From: JAUSIF01 sp036556265 | GTDB lineage: Bacteria; Pseudomonadota; Alphaproteobacteria; Rhizobiales; Xanthobacteraceae | Reading direction: 5' to 3' | Assembly: GCA_036556265.1 (NCBI GenBank) | Contig: DATBJU010000033.1 | Location: 1 to 39,988 of the forward strand | Length of the DNA stretch: 39,988 bases | Part shown: positions 1 through 8,210 of the stretch, one piece after another | Layout: each line of letters begins with the position of its first letter | How positions within the stretch are numbered: position 1 is the first letter of the stretch | The notes under the pieces: generated by a model | Told to the model about the DNA's origin: nothing | The model's input: the letters and a program-made list of their open reading frames with translations, nothing else | The model's database searches: none | Translations under genes and position numbers: made by a program

Positions 1-1
1 C

Positions 2-895
2 CGCGATCCGCTCAGCGTGACACTCCCGCTCGGCCGCGAGCTGTGGGGCGAAGCCGATGCGGCGCTCGGCGTCGGCACGCACATGCTCTATCCGATGCAG
101 CACTGGGGCGTCGACGACCGGGTCAAGATCGTGCGCGTCGACGCCGATCCGGAGGAGCCCGCGCGCTACCGCGAGCCGGATGCGGCGCTCATCGGCGACG
201 CGAAGCCGATCCTGAGGCGACTGTCGGAAGTGCTGCCGAAACACAATCGCAAGCGCGTCCCGCGGAAGGCGGAGATGGATGAGCGACAGGCCAAGCTTCG
301 CGCACGAATGCAAAAGATCGCGCCGCAACTCGCTTTTCTCGACGCCATGCGCGCGGTACTGCCCGAGGACGGAATCTTCGTCGACGAAGTGACGCAGATC
401 GGTTTCGCCGCGCGCATCGCGTTTCCCGTCTACAAGCCACGCACGTTCCTCTCACCGGGCTATCAGGACAATCTCGGCTGGGGATTTGCGACGGCGCTCG
501 GCGTGCAGCACGCGCGGCCCGACGTGCCGGTGCTATCGATTAACGGCGACGGCGGGTTCATGTACACGGCGAATGAGATGGCGACCGCGGTGCGCCACCG
601 AATTCCGCTGGTTGCGATCGTGTTCGCGGACGGCGCGTTCGGCAATGTGCGCCGGATTCAGGAGGAGCGGTTCGGTAATCGGCTGATTGCGAATGATCTT
701 GCCAATCCGGACTTCGTCAAGTTCGCGGAGAGTTTCGGTGCCGCGGCGGAGCGCGCAAAAACACCGGAGGAATTGCGCTCCGCGATCAGGCGCGGTTTTG
801 CGCGTCGTGACGGACCGACGCTGATCGAGGTTCCCGTCGGCCCGTTCCCCTCGCCCTGGGAATTCATCCTGATGCCGAAGATCCGCGGGGCTTAG
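2..895 (+). CDS. Thiamine diphosphate-dependent enzyme, C-terminal part (5' end outside window)
   Basis: The reading frame is open to the window edge, and a GTG at 17 is only an internal codon, so the gene starts upstream. Members of this superfamily (acetolactate synthase and benzoylformate decarboxylase type) have about 550 residues; roughly the last 297 are here. The first part is the end of the central domain. The C-terminal TPP-binding domain follows, with GDGGF and, 26 residues beyond GDG, VFADGAFGNV. That motif normally carries NN or ND; here it reads AD, so the second, metal-binding position is Asp. The conserved GYQDNLGWGFATALG segment precedes it. The enzyme would decarboxylate or ligate 2-oxo acids, but the substrate cannot be told from this half. 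It ends convergently with infA, with a repeat between them. Confidence 0.85.
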   Translation, partial: RDPLSVTLPLGRELWGEADAALGVGTHMLYPMQHWGVDDRVKIVRVDADPEEPARYREPDAALIGDAKPILRRLSEVLPKHNRKRVPRKAEMDERQAKLRARMQKIAPQLAFLDAMRAVLPEDGIFVDEVTQIGFAARIAFPVYKPRTFLSPGYQDNLGWGFATALGVQHARPDVPVLSINGDGGFMYTANEMATAVRHRIPLVAIVFADGAFGNVRRIQEERFGNRLIANDLANPDFVKFAESFGAAAERAKTPEELRSAIRRGFARRDGPTLIEVPVGPFPSPWEFILMPKIRGA

Positions 896-906
896 ACCTC
901 TGCCTC

Positions 907-1014
907 CGCTCATTCCCGCGCAAGGGGAATCCAGTACGGCCGCGCTGGTTCCCCGCTTTCGCGCCTTCGCGGCGCCGTAGCCGCCGCTTCGGCGGCGCAG
1001 GCGCGAGGACGAGC
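907..1014. repeat. Intergenic palindromic repeat, family B, copy 1
   Basis: The block starts CCGCTCATTCCCGCGCAAG and ends CGAGGACGAGC, and shares both ends with the shorter copy at 34271-34333. One base of the left stem is lost relative to that copy (CAAGGGGAAT against CAAGCGGGAAT). The middle holds an extra GC hairpin, GCCGCCG-CTT-CGGCGGC, near 980-996. It fills the gap between two convergent genes (TPP enzyme and infA) and may also end transcription, but there is no T-run. Confidence 0.6.
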
Positions 1015-1027
1015 GGATGAAGTTCGG

Positions 1028-1300
1028 TTACCGACGCCGCTGGAAATTCGGCCGGCGCTGTGTCGGCGCCGATGGTCCTTCGGACTTGTGGCGGAAGCTG
1101 ATACGCCCGCGATCGAGGTCGTAGGGCGACATCTCGACGATTACGCGATCGCCTTCAAGCGTGCGGATACGATGCTTGCGCATCTTGCCCGCCGCATAGG
1201 CAAGGATCATGTGCTCGTTGTCGAGCTTCACGCGGTAGTTTCCGTCCGGCAGGACTTCCGTCACCGTGCCGTCGAATTCCAGCATTTGTTCTTTGGCCAT
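1028..1300 (-). CDS. infA: Translation initiation factor IF-1, long form
   Basis: IF-1 binds the A site of the 30S subunit during initiation. The 90-residue product starts MAKEQMLEFDGTVTEVLPDG and contains the S1/OB-fold hallmarks AAGKMRKHRIR and GDRVIVEMSPYDLDRGRI, so residues 1-72 match a complete IF-1. Usual IF-1 is about 72 residues; here a basic tail of about 18 residues ends in QRRPNFQRRR. The gene lies 17 bases downstream of the DEAD-box helicase gene, so the two are probably cotranscribed. Both activities remodel RNA, and together with the extra tail this suggests (inference) a second, cold- or stress-linked IF-1 paralogue rather than the housekeeping copy. No other infA is visible in the window. 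Confidence 0.93.
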   Translation of the reverse strand: MAKEQMLEFDGTVTEVLPDGNYRVKLDNEHMILAYAAGKMRKHRIRTLEGDRVIVEMSPYDLDRGRISFRHKSEGPSAPTQRRPNFQRRR

Positions 1301-1317
1301 TTTCCGTCTCCAAAAGC

Positions 1318-2679
1318 TCAGTGAGCGGGACGGCGTACGCCGTTCCCGCCGTGATGGCGTCGATCGTCGCGCTTGCGCCCCTGCATGAATGCAACGGACT
1401 CAATGCCACGGCCCGACTCGTTCAGTTGGACATGGGCGGGGCGCTCCGGCTTGTGACGCCGCTCGTCGTGGCCGCGATGCTGCCGAGCCGGACGGCCGTG
1501 TGGATGCCGATTGCGTTGTGCCTGGTCCACCGGCCGCGATCCTGCCTGCCGTTGTCGGCGCTCCCCGGTCGAAGGGATCGTGGTCCGGATCAGCTTCTCG
1601 ATGTCGCGCAGGAACGGCAGCTCGTCGTGAGAGCAAAACGAAATCGCGATCCCCGCTGCGCCAGCACGCGCGGTGCGGCCGATGCGGTGTACGTAGCTTT
1701 CAGGGATGTTCGGCAGATCGTAATTGAACACGTGACTGATTCCGTCGACATCGATGCCGCGGGCGGCGATGTCGGTGGCGACGAGCGTTCGCACGCGACC
1801 CGCGCGGAACCCGGCGAGCGCGCGCTCGCGGTTGTTCTGCGACTTGTTGCCATGGATCGCCTCTGCGGCAATGCCCGCCTTTATCAGCCCGCGCACCACC
1901 TTGTCGGCACCGTGCTTGGTGCGAGTGAAGACGAGCGCACGGTCGACCGGCTCACTCTTCAAGAGCGAGGCAAGCAGCGCCGGCTTGTCGGCGCGGTCCA
2001 CGTGCACGATACGCTGGTCGACGCGATCGGCGGTCTTGGTCACGGGCGAAACCGAGATGCGGACCGGATCGCGCAGAAGCTCAGCGGCGAGCTTTTCGAT
2101 TTCCTGCGGCATGGTCGCCGAGAAGAAGAGCGTCTGGCGCTCTGCAGGAAGCTTCGCGACAATTTTCCGGATGTCGCGGATGAATCCCATGTCGAGCATG
2201 CGGTCGGCTTCGTCGAGGACGAATACTTCGATACGATCGAGGCGCACGGCCTGGTTCTGCATCAGGTCGAGAAGCCGGCCGGGCGTCGCGACCAGCACAT
2301 CGATCCCGTTCACAAGCGCACGTACTTGGCGTCCCATGGGCACCCCGCCGATAGCGAGTGCAGTCGTCGGCCGCACGTGGCGGCCGTAGGTGCGGAAGCT
2401 CTCCAGGATCTGCCCGGAGAGCTCGCGCGTCGGGCTCAACACCAGCACGCGGCAAGTCCGCTGCTCCGGGCGCCGCCGGTGGTTGAGCAGATGGTTCAGG
2501 ATCGGCAGCGCAAATGCCGCGGTCTTGCCGGTTCCGGTCTGCGCGATGCCGACAAGGTCGCGGCCGGCGAGGACGGGCGGAATGGCCCCCGCCTGGATCG
2601 GAGTCGGCGCGTCATATTTTTCTTCGACGAGCGCGCGCGCGATCGGCGCGGCGAGCCCGAGTTCATTAAAGGATTTCAA
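1318..2679 (-). CDS. rhlE: DEAD-box ATP-dependent RNA helicase, RhlE-like
   Basis: This is an ATP-driven RNA unwinding enzyme acting in RNA decay or ribosome assembly. All helicase motifs are present in order over residues 1-380: Q-motif (PTPIQ), motif I AQTGTGKT, PTRELS, TPGRLLD, DEAD, SAT, then ATDIAARGIDV and HRIGRTARAG. The last 75 or so residues are a low-complexity Arg/His/Gln-rich tail typical of RNA-binding extensions in this family. The start is TTG at 2679, giving the expected N-terminus MKSFNELGL; there is no in-frame ATG before the Q-motif. A purine-rich AGAAAGAA lies just upstream. It is followed closely by infA. The GC-rich tail is open in other frames too; the helicase frame is the one carrying motifs. 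Confidence 0.92.
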   Translation of the reverse strand: MKSFNELGLAAPIARALVEEKYDAPTPIQAGAIPPVLAGRDLVGIAQTGTGKTAAFALPILNHLLNHRRRPEQRTCRVLVLSPTRELSGQILESFRTYGRHVRPTTALAIGGVPMGRQVRALVNGIDVLVATPGRLLDLMQNQAVRLDRIEVFVLDEADRMLDMGFIRDIRKIVAKLPAERQTLFFSATMPQEIEKLAAELLRDPVRISVSPVTKTADRVDQRIVHVDRADKPALLASLLKSEPVDRALVFTRTKHGADKVVRGLIKAGIAAEAIHGNKSQNNRERALAGFRAGRVRTLVATDIAARGIDVDGISHVFNYDLPNIPESYVHRIGRTARAGAAGIAISFCSHDELPFLRDIEKLIRTTIPSTGERRQRQAGSRPVDQAQRNRHPHGRPARQHRGHDERRHKPERPAHVQLNESGRGIESVAFMQGRKRDDRRHHGGNGVRRPAH

Positions 2680-3052
2680 GTTGGTTCTTTCTGTTTTCGT
2701 TCAGGCGAGTCGGACCGGTCCGGTCAATGCCGGACGGCCGCGAATCGCGGGGTGATTCGGAGACACCCCGCGTGAGCTAGGTTGTCGATGAAAGGGGTTG
2801 AAGAACGGGCGGAAAAGGACGAATCGATTTCAGTCACGCGGCCCGCGAACGCAATGTGCGCTCTATGCCGTCCTTAGAACACGTCGATGTGGCTAATTCA
2901 AGGTATTCCGATGCGGCAATTGTAGCCCTTCATATGGAGTCAAATCGTCCTTAATCAAGGATGATCACCGCCAACGACTCCGTTTGCCCGCTCGCCCGGC
3001 CCGGTTAAGGTGCCGATCAGGCGGCGAACCGCTCAAGGTCTCAGAAGTCACT
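2680..3052. other. Divergent intergenic region between rhlE and rnd
   Basis: These 373 bases carry no credible gene. They must hold the promoters and leaders of rhlE (minus) and rnd (plus). The only clear structure is a perfect 12-base palindrome, CGGACCGGTCCG, at 2711-2722, about 32 bases upstream of the rhlE start. The stretch near 2890-2960 is less GC-rich than its surroundings, as promoter DNA often is, but I could not assign -35 and -10 boxes with confidence. Confidence 0.5.
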
Positions 3053-4213
3053 ATGGATCTCGTAACCCGTACAGCCGATCTCGCCGCCGCCTGCGAACGA
3101 CTCGCCCGCCACCCCTTCGTCACCGTCGACACCGAGTTCCTGCGCGAGACCACCTTCTGGCCGAAGCTCTGCGTCATGCAGATGGCCGGGCCCGACGAGG
3201 CGATCGTGGTCGACGCGCTGGCGGAGGAAATCGACCTGACGCCGTTCTTCAGGCTCATGGCCGACGAAAGCATCGTGAAAGTCTTTCACGCCGCGCGCCA
3301 GGACATCGAAATCTGCTGGCACCGGGCAAAACTCATCCCGCAGCCGATCTTCGATACGCAGGTGGCTGCCATGGTGCTCGGCCACGGAGATTCCGTTTCC
3401 TACGATCAGCTCGTGCAACGCCTCACCGGCGACATGATCGACAAGAGCCTGCGCTTTACCGACTGGTCGCGCCGGCCGCTGTCGAAGGCGCACATCGACT
3501 ACGCCTATTCCGACGTCACGCACCTGCGCGACGTCTATCTCAAGCTCAAGGCCGATCTTGAGCGCGGCGGGCGGACCGACTGGGTGCAAGAGGAGATGGC
3601 CGTACTCACGTCTCCCGACACTTATTCGCAGGAGCCGGGTCGGGCATGGCTACGGCTGCGGACGCGGGTACGGCGGCCACGGGAACTCGCCGTACTCATG
3701 GAAGTCGCGGCCTGGCGAGAGCGCGAAGCGCAGGCACGCGACCTGCCGCGCCAGCGGGTGCTGAAGGACGATGCACTGATCGAAATCGCGCAGCAGCAGC
3801 CGAAGAACCCCGAAGAACTTGGCCGCTTGCGCGCGCTGCCCAAAGGCTTCGAACGATCGAGGGCCGGCGAAGCGATCGTGGCGGCTGTGAACGCCGGCCT
3901 CGAACGTGACACGAAGGCATTGCCGCGCGTCACGCGGGAAAAGCCGTTGTCGAACGGAGCATCCGCAACCGTGGAGCTCCTGAAGGTGCTCCTGCGCATG
4001 ACCTCGGAACGCCACGGCGTCGCCGCAAAGGTCATCGCGACGGTCGACGACCTCGAACGCATTGCCGCCGACGACGAGCCGGACGTCCCGGCGCTGAAGG
4101 GATGGCGGCGTGAAATGTTCGGCAACGAGGCGCTGAGGCTGAAGCGCGGCGCTGTGGCGCTCGCCGTCGAAGCAGGCCGCGTCGTCGCGATCGATCGCGA
4201 GCGGGCGAACTAG
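3053..4213 (+). CDS. rnd: Ribonuclease D
   Basis: RNase D is a 3'-to-5' exoribonuclease that trims the 3' ends of tRNA precursors and other stable RNAs. The 386-residue product has the DEDDy catalytic set: Exo I with D26 and E28 (VTVDTEFLRE), Exo II with D84 (HAARQDIEICW) and Exo III with Y150 and D154 (YAYSDVTHL). An HRDC domain follows at about 210-290 (REREAQARDLPRQRVL...). The frame is open upstream to 2984, but I take the ATG at 3053 because the family begins within a few residues of this point; the ribosome-binding site is weak. It is convergent with ppx, and the gap between them is filled by nested repeats. Confidence 0.93.
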   Translation: MDLVTRTADLAAACERLARHPFVTVDTEFLRETTFWPKLCVMQMAGPDEAIVVDALAEEIDLTPFFRLMADESIVKVFHAARQDIEICWHRAKLIPQPIFDTQVAAMVLGHGDSVSYDQLVQRLTGDMIDKSLRFTDWSRRPLSKAHIDYAYSDVTHLRDVYLKLKADLERGGRTDWVQEEMAVLTSPDTYSQEPGRAWLRLRTRVRRPRELAVLMEVAAWREREAQARDLPRQRVLKDDALIEIAQQQPKNPEELGRLRALPKGFERSRAGEAIVAAVNAGLERDTKALPRVTREKPLSNGASATVELLKVLLRMTSERHGVAAKVIATVDDLERIAADDEPDVPALKGWRREMFGNEALRLKRGAVALAVEAGRVVAIDRERAN

Positions 4214-4220
4214 CACTACA

Positions 4221-4390
4221 CGTCATGCCCGCGCTTGTCGCGGGCATCCACGCCTTTCCGGCAAGTAGCCCGCATGGAGCGAAGCGGAATGCGGGAAGCC
4301 GAATCCCGGAGTTCGCTTCGCTCCATCCGGGCTACATCTTATTCGCAAAGTTGTAGATGGCCGGGACGAGTGTTCAGCCCGGCCATGACA
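4221..4390. repeat. Palindromic repeat, family C, split by a family A element
   Basis: The left half is a hairpin, ATGCCCGCG-CTTGT-CGCGGGCAT, at 4225-4247, inside CGTCATG...ATCCACG. The right half is a second hairpin, ATGGCCGGG...CCCGGCCAT, at 4357-4386, ending in CATGAC. The two outer ends (CGTCATG and CATGAC) are in inverted orientation, as expected for one element. Between them lies the complete family A repeat at 4265-4335. The arrangement fits an insertion of A into C. It sits between the convergent rnd and ppx genes. Confidence 0.6.
4265..4335 (+). repeat. GTAGCCCG palindromic repeat, family A, copy 1
   Basis: This 71-base element is bounded by GTAGCCCG and CGGGCTAC. The left half folds on itself (CCCGCAT...ATGCGGG) and the right half does so partly (CCCGGA...TCCGGG). 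The two halves are also near reverse complements through GGAGCGAAGCG and CGCTTCGCTCC. Related copies lie at 17478-17550 (same orientation) and 28504-28585 (reverse orientation). Repeats of this REP/BIME style are often mobilised by REP-associated transposases, but none is in the window. Confidence 0.85.
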
Positions 4391-4396
4391 ATTACG

Positions 4397-5971
4397 TCAC
4401 GTGCGTATCACCGGATCGCGGCCGATCAGCTTGCCAAGCTGACGCAATCGATTGAATAGCCGCTCGCCTTCGAGCGCATCGAGCTCGCCTTCGAGCCGCA
4501 GCACGAGCTTCCCCTTCTCGACCTTGAGCGGTGCGCGCCGGAGCACGCCCGGCATCGACGCAGATACGAGATAAGCGACGCGCAAGGTCGCGCCAAGAAT
4601 GCGCGCGCGGTCGAGGATGCGGGTCGAAGCAAGCTCGCGCAGATGCGGCGATGGCTCGTCCTCGCCGAGGCCGGCGTGGCGGTAGAATACAGAGAGCGCA
4701 AGAAATGCGCGGCCGGCATGGTCGATGCTCACGAAAGCAGCATGCGCGATGATGTTGAGCGACTGCTCTCCACGGTACTCCGGATGCGCGCGCCAGCCGA
4801 TGTCCGCGAGCAGGCAAGCCGCGTGGCGCAGCCGCCGCTCCTCGGGGCTTTCCTCGATTCCGGTGGACGCCATGAACCGGTCGGTCCACTCCACCAACTC
4901 CTGTCCATGTTGCGGAGAGCGCGAGCGCAGAATGTTGAGACCGTTCGCTGCCACGACGAGCGGGTCCTGGCGGCGTGCGTCCTCATCGAGCAACTCGTAG
5001 AGCAAGCCTTCGCGCACCCCGAGCGCGGACACGACGACGCGCTTCGGCTTTCCGACCCGGAGGATTTCACTGAGCACCAGCGCGCCGTACGGTAGAAGCT
5101 CGCGCCGTGGTTTCGCGACTACCTCGATGTGGTCGAGCGTCTCGGGATCGACCCGCTCGATAAGCTCGGCGAACTCAAGCGCTTCCTTGCCCGACATCGA
5201 GTAGCCATGCATTACGTGCAACGGATAGCCGGTCTGGCGCATGTGCAAACGTGCGAAAGCGCGCCACGTGCCGCCGATCGCGTAGAAGGTGCGCCCGGCG
5301 AGACTCCGCAGGATCGGCTCGTCGTCGAGTCCGGCCGCCACCATCTTGCGGGCTTTCTTCAGCGAGTGCGACGCGCTGTCGGCGAGGGCGAGACCGCCAA
5401 ACGGAAGCGTCACGCCGATGCCGATCTCCTCGTTGCGCACTTCCACGAGCTCGAGCGAGCCGCCGCCGAGGTCGCCGGCGACGCCGTCCGGCTGATAGAT
5501 GCTGGCGATCACGCCGAGAGCGGCGAGCCGCGCTTCGCGCTTGCCGGACAGCACTTCGATCGACGCACGGCATGCCTTCTCCGCCTCGCGGATGAAGCTC
5601 GCGCCGTCCTTGGCCTCGCGCACTGCGGCAGTCGCGATCACACGGAGATCGCCGACCTCAAGCACGTCGCACAGCGCACGGAACCGCTTCAACGCGGCGA
5701 GCGCGCTTTCCACCGCATCGGCATTCAGTTTGCCTTTGGTGGAAACCTCGCGGCCGAGGCCGCAGAGGACCTTCTCGTTGAAGATCGGCGTCGGGCTGCG
5801 CGAAATCCCCTCGTAGACGACGAGGCGAACCGAGTTGGACCCAATGTCGATGACCGCCACCGGCGCGCCGAGCGGCAAGCGTCCAGGCGCGATGTTTGCG
5901 GGCCGTTCCCTAGCTTCGGTCGGCTCGGCGGACGAGACTGCGCGGAGAAGAATCTTTGAGAGATTTGCCAC
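4397..5971 (-). CDS. ppx: Exopolyphosphatase / pppGpp phosphohydrolase (Ppx/GppA family)
   Basis: This family removes terminal phosphate from inorganic polyphosphate or from pppGpp. The 524-residue product has an actin-like ATPase fold: VAVIDIGSNSVRLVVYEG at about 37-55, VIATAAVREAKDG, then DLGGGSLELVEV and GGTWRAFARLH, followed by an HD-like C-terminal region around RHAACLLADIGW and FYRHAGLGED. The start is GTG at 5971, inside the end of ppk, giving a 62-base overlap. The first 36 residues are poorly conserved, so the true start could be slightly further in. Pairing with ppk implies a polyphosphate synthesis/degradation couple; whether it also acts on pppGpp cannot be told from sequence. Confidence 0.92.
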   Translation of the reverse strand: MANLSKILLRAVSSAEPTEARERPANIAPGRLPLGAPVAVIDIGSNSVRLVVYEGISRSPTPIFNEKVLCGLGREVSTKGKLNADAVESALAALKRFRALCDVLEVGDLRVIATAAVREAKDGASFIREAEKACRASIEVLSGKREARLAALGVIASIYQPDGVAGDLGGGSLELVEVRNEEIGIGVTLPFGGLALADSASHSLKKARKMVAAGLDDEPILRSLAGRTFYAIGGTWRAFARLHMRQTGYPLHVMHGYSMSGKEALEFAELIERVDPETLDHIEVVAKPRRELLPYGALVLSEILRVGKPKRVVVSALGVREGLLYELLDEDARRQDPLVVAANGLNILRSRSPQHGQELVEWTDRFMASTGIEESPEERRLRHAACLLADIGWRAHPEYRGEQSLNIIAHAAFVSIDHAGRAFLALSVFYRHAGLGEDEPSPHLRELASTRILDRARILGATLRVAYLVSASMPGVLRRAPLKVEKGKLVLRLEGELDALEGERLFNRLRQLGKLIGRDPVIRT

Positions 5972-8120
5972 GGCCTGAGAGGCTGGGATTTGTCATGAAG
6001 TAGCGATGGGCGTTGAACGATTCTTCGCCTTCGCTCGGCACTATGCGCGTGCTGCTCCCGTCGGGCAAGACCTGCCAGCTCTGCTCGTTGTCCTTGAGAT
6101 TCGCCACCATGATCTGATCGAGTACCTGTTGGTGCACGGTGGCGTTGAGAATCGGGCACAGCACCTCGACGCGGCGGTCGAGATTGCGCGGCATCATGTC
6201 CGCGGAGGAAATGTAGACCGCCGCTTTCGGATGCGGCAGCCCGTGACCCGCGCCAAAACAATAGATGCGGCCGTGTTCCAGGAACCGGCCGACGATGGAT
6301 TTTACGCGAATTCGATCGGACAGGCCCGGCACGCCCGGGCGCAGACAACAAATGCCGCGCACGACGAGATCGATCTCCACACCCGCGCGGCTCGCCTCGT
6401 AGAAAGCGTCAATGATCTGCGGGTCGACGAGAGCATTCATCTTTGCCCAGATCGCCGCGGGACGGCCCGCCTTCGCGTGCGCAATCTCCTGCTCGACGTG
6501 ATCAAGGATGCGCTTGCGCAGGTTCACCGGGGACGCGGCCATGAGTTCCAGTTCCGCGAGTTCCGCGTAGCCGGTAATGAAATTGAATATGCGGGCGACG
6601 TCCTGCGCGATTACGGGATCCGAGGTGAAGAATGAGAGATCGCTGTAGATGCGCGCAGTAACCGGATGATAGTTGCCGGTCCCAACATGCACGTAGTTCG
6701 TGAGTGCCTTGCCCTCGCGGCGGACCACGAGCGACAGCTTCGAGTGGGTCTTCAGTTCGATGAAGCCGAACACGACCTGGACGCCCGCGCGCTCGAGTTC
6801 CCGCGCCCAGCGGATGTTCGCCTCCTCATCGAAACGCGCCTTCAATTCGACGAGCGCGGTCACGGATTTTCCCGCTTCGGCCGCTTCGGCGAGCGCGTGC
6901 ACAATGGGGCTGTCCGGCGATGTGCGATAGAGCGTCTGCTTGATCGCGACGACGTCGGGATCGCGCGCGGCCTGTGTCAGGAATTGCACCACCACGTCGA
7001 ATGACTCGTAGGGATGATGCACCACGAGATCCTTCTGGCGGATCGCCGCGAAGCAGTCGCCGCCCTGCTCGCGGATGCGCTCGGGGAAGCGCGGGTTGTA
7101 GGTCTTGAACTTCAAATCGCGGCGGTCGATCGCAACGAGCTGCGACAGTTCGTTGAGCGCCAATTCGCCGTCGACGCAAAATGTCTCGTCTTCCGCACAT
7201 CCGAGCGCACGCACGACGAAGCTGCTCAACTCGGCGGGCATCTCGGCGCCGATCTCGAGCCGGATCACCGACCCGCGGCGGCGGCGCTTAAGCGCGCTCT
7301 CGAACTGCCGCACGAGGTCTTCCGCCTCTTCCTCCACCTCGATGTCGCTGTCGCGGATCAGGCGAAACGCGCCTTGTCCCCGCACCGAGTACCCGGGAAA
7401 CAGTCTGCCGAGGAAAAGGCCGATCGTCGCTTCGAGCGTGATGAAGCGCGCCTCTCCCTCCTTGCGCTCAGGCAAGCGGATAAAACGTTCGATCTGCGCG
7501 GGCACGCGAATGAGCGCGTTCATGCCGCGGCCGTCGCTCGTACGCGCGAGCTGCAGCGCGAGCGAGAAGCCGAGGTTCGGGATGAAAGGAAACGGATGCG
7601 CCGGGTCGATTGCGAGCGGCGTCAGCACCGGGAATACGTGGTGCAGAAAGTGCTCTTCGAGCCAATTGCGCTCGGTCTTGAGCAGATCCGGACCGTCGAC
7701 CAGCATGATACCGGCTGCGCCAAGCTCGCGGCGCAATTCGCGCCAGCGCGACTGCTGATCGGACGCGAGCCGCGCGACCTCGACGGCGATGCGGGAAAGC
7801 TGCTCGGCGGGCGTGAGGCTGTCCGGACTCGGAATGGTCACGCCCGCGCGCACCTGCGCCTTCAGGCCGGCCACGCGCACCATGAAGAACTCGTCGAGAT
7901 TGTCGGCCGAGATGGACAGAAAGCGCAGTTGCTCGAGCAGCGGATGATTCGGATTCGCGGCCTCCTCGAGGACGCGACGATTGAAGTGCAGCCAGGAGAG
8001 TTCGCGGTTGATGAAACGCGCCGGGCTCGCAGAAATCTCGGTTTCCGCGTCGGCAGCGGGGACGAGCGAGGTCACCTCGCCAGCCCGCGGGCTGCGGAAT
8101 GCGGTGACCTCCGCCGACAT
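5910..8120 (-). CDS. ppk: Polyphosphate kinase 1
   Basis: PPK1 reversibly polymerises the terminal phosphate of ATP into polyphosphate at the inner membrane. The 736-residue length is normal for the family. The N domain begins with FINRELSWLHFNRRVLEEA and DNLDEFFMVRVAGL; the catalytic part has HPYESFDVVVQFL, the phosphorylated histidine H459 in IELKTHSKL, and the second conserved histidine H616 in GRFLEHGRIYCF, followed by YISSADMMPRNLDRRVE. The gene lies 90 bases downstream of hda and overlaps ppx. The operon pgsA-like/AI-2E/hda/ppk/ppx is an order I recognise from rhizobial genomes. Confidence 0.96.
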   Translation of the reverse strand: MSAEVTAFRSPRAGEVTSLVPAADAETEISASPARFINRELSWLHFNRRVLEEAANPNHPLLEQLRFLSISADNLDEFFMVRVAGLKAQVRAGVTIPSPDSLTPAEQLSRIAVEVARLASDQQSRWRELRRELGAAGIMLVDGPDLLKTERNWLEEHFLHHVFPVLTPLAIDPAHPFPFIPNLGFSLALQLARTSDGRGMNALIRVPAQIERFIRLPERKEGEARFITLEATIGLFLGRLFPGYSVRGQGAFRLIRDSDIEVEEEAEDLVRQFESALKRRRRGSVIRLEIGAEMPAELSSFVVRALGCAEDETFCVDGELALNELSQLVAIDRRDLKFKTYNPRFPERIREQGGDCFAAIRQKDLVVHHPYESFDVVVQFLTQAARDPDVVAIKQTLYRTSPDSPIVHALAEAAEAGKSVTALVELKARFDEEANIRWARELERAGVQVVFGFIELKTHSKLSLVVRREGKALTNYVHVGTGNYHPVTARIYSDLSFFTSDPVIAQDVARIFNFITGYAELAELELMAASPVNLRKRILDHVEQEIAHAKAGRPAAIWAKMNALVDPQIIDAFYEASRAGVEIDLVVRGICCLRPGVPGLSDRIRVKSIVGRFLEHGRIYCFGAGHGLPHPKAAVYISSADMMPRNLDRRVEVLCPILNATVHQQVLDQIMVANLKDNEQSWQVLPDGSSTRIVPSEGEESFNAHRYFMTNPSLSGRGKSLKDSSPRSLVRRADRS

Positions 8121-8210
8121 CTTCTTGCTCCCGTACCTTTCGCCGACAAAAGAGTATCACGGGCACAATTGAAGATTCGATGACAGCCCGGCAACTTCCG
8201 GAACCCTTTG

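Noticed and set aside
1321..2775. 484-residue open frame on the plus strand over the helicase gene
   Set aside because: Opposite strand to a gene with all DEAD-box motifs; no recognisable feature of its own.
4221..4390. CRISPR array or tRNA-like structure in the repeat block
   Set aside because: No equal spacers, no repeated unit of constant length and no cloverleaf; the units are palindromic dispersed repeats.
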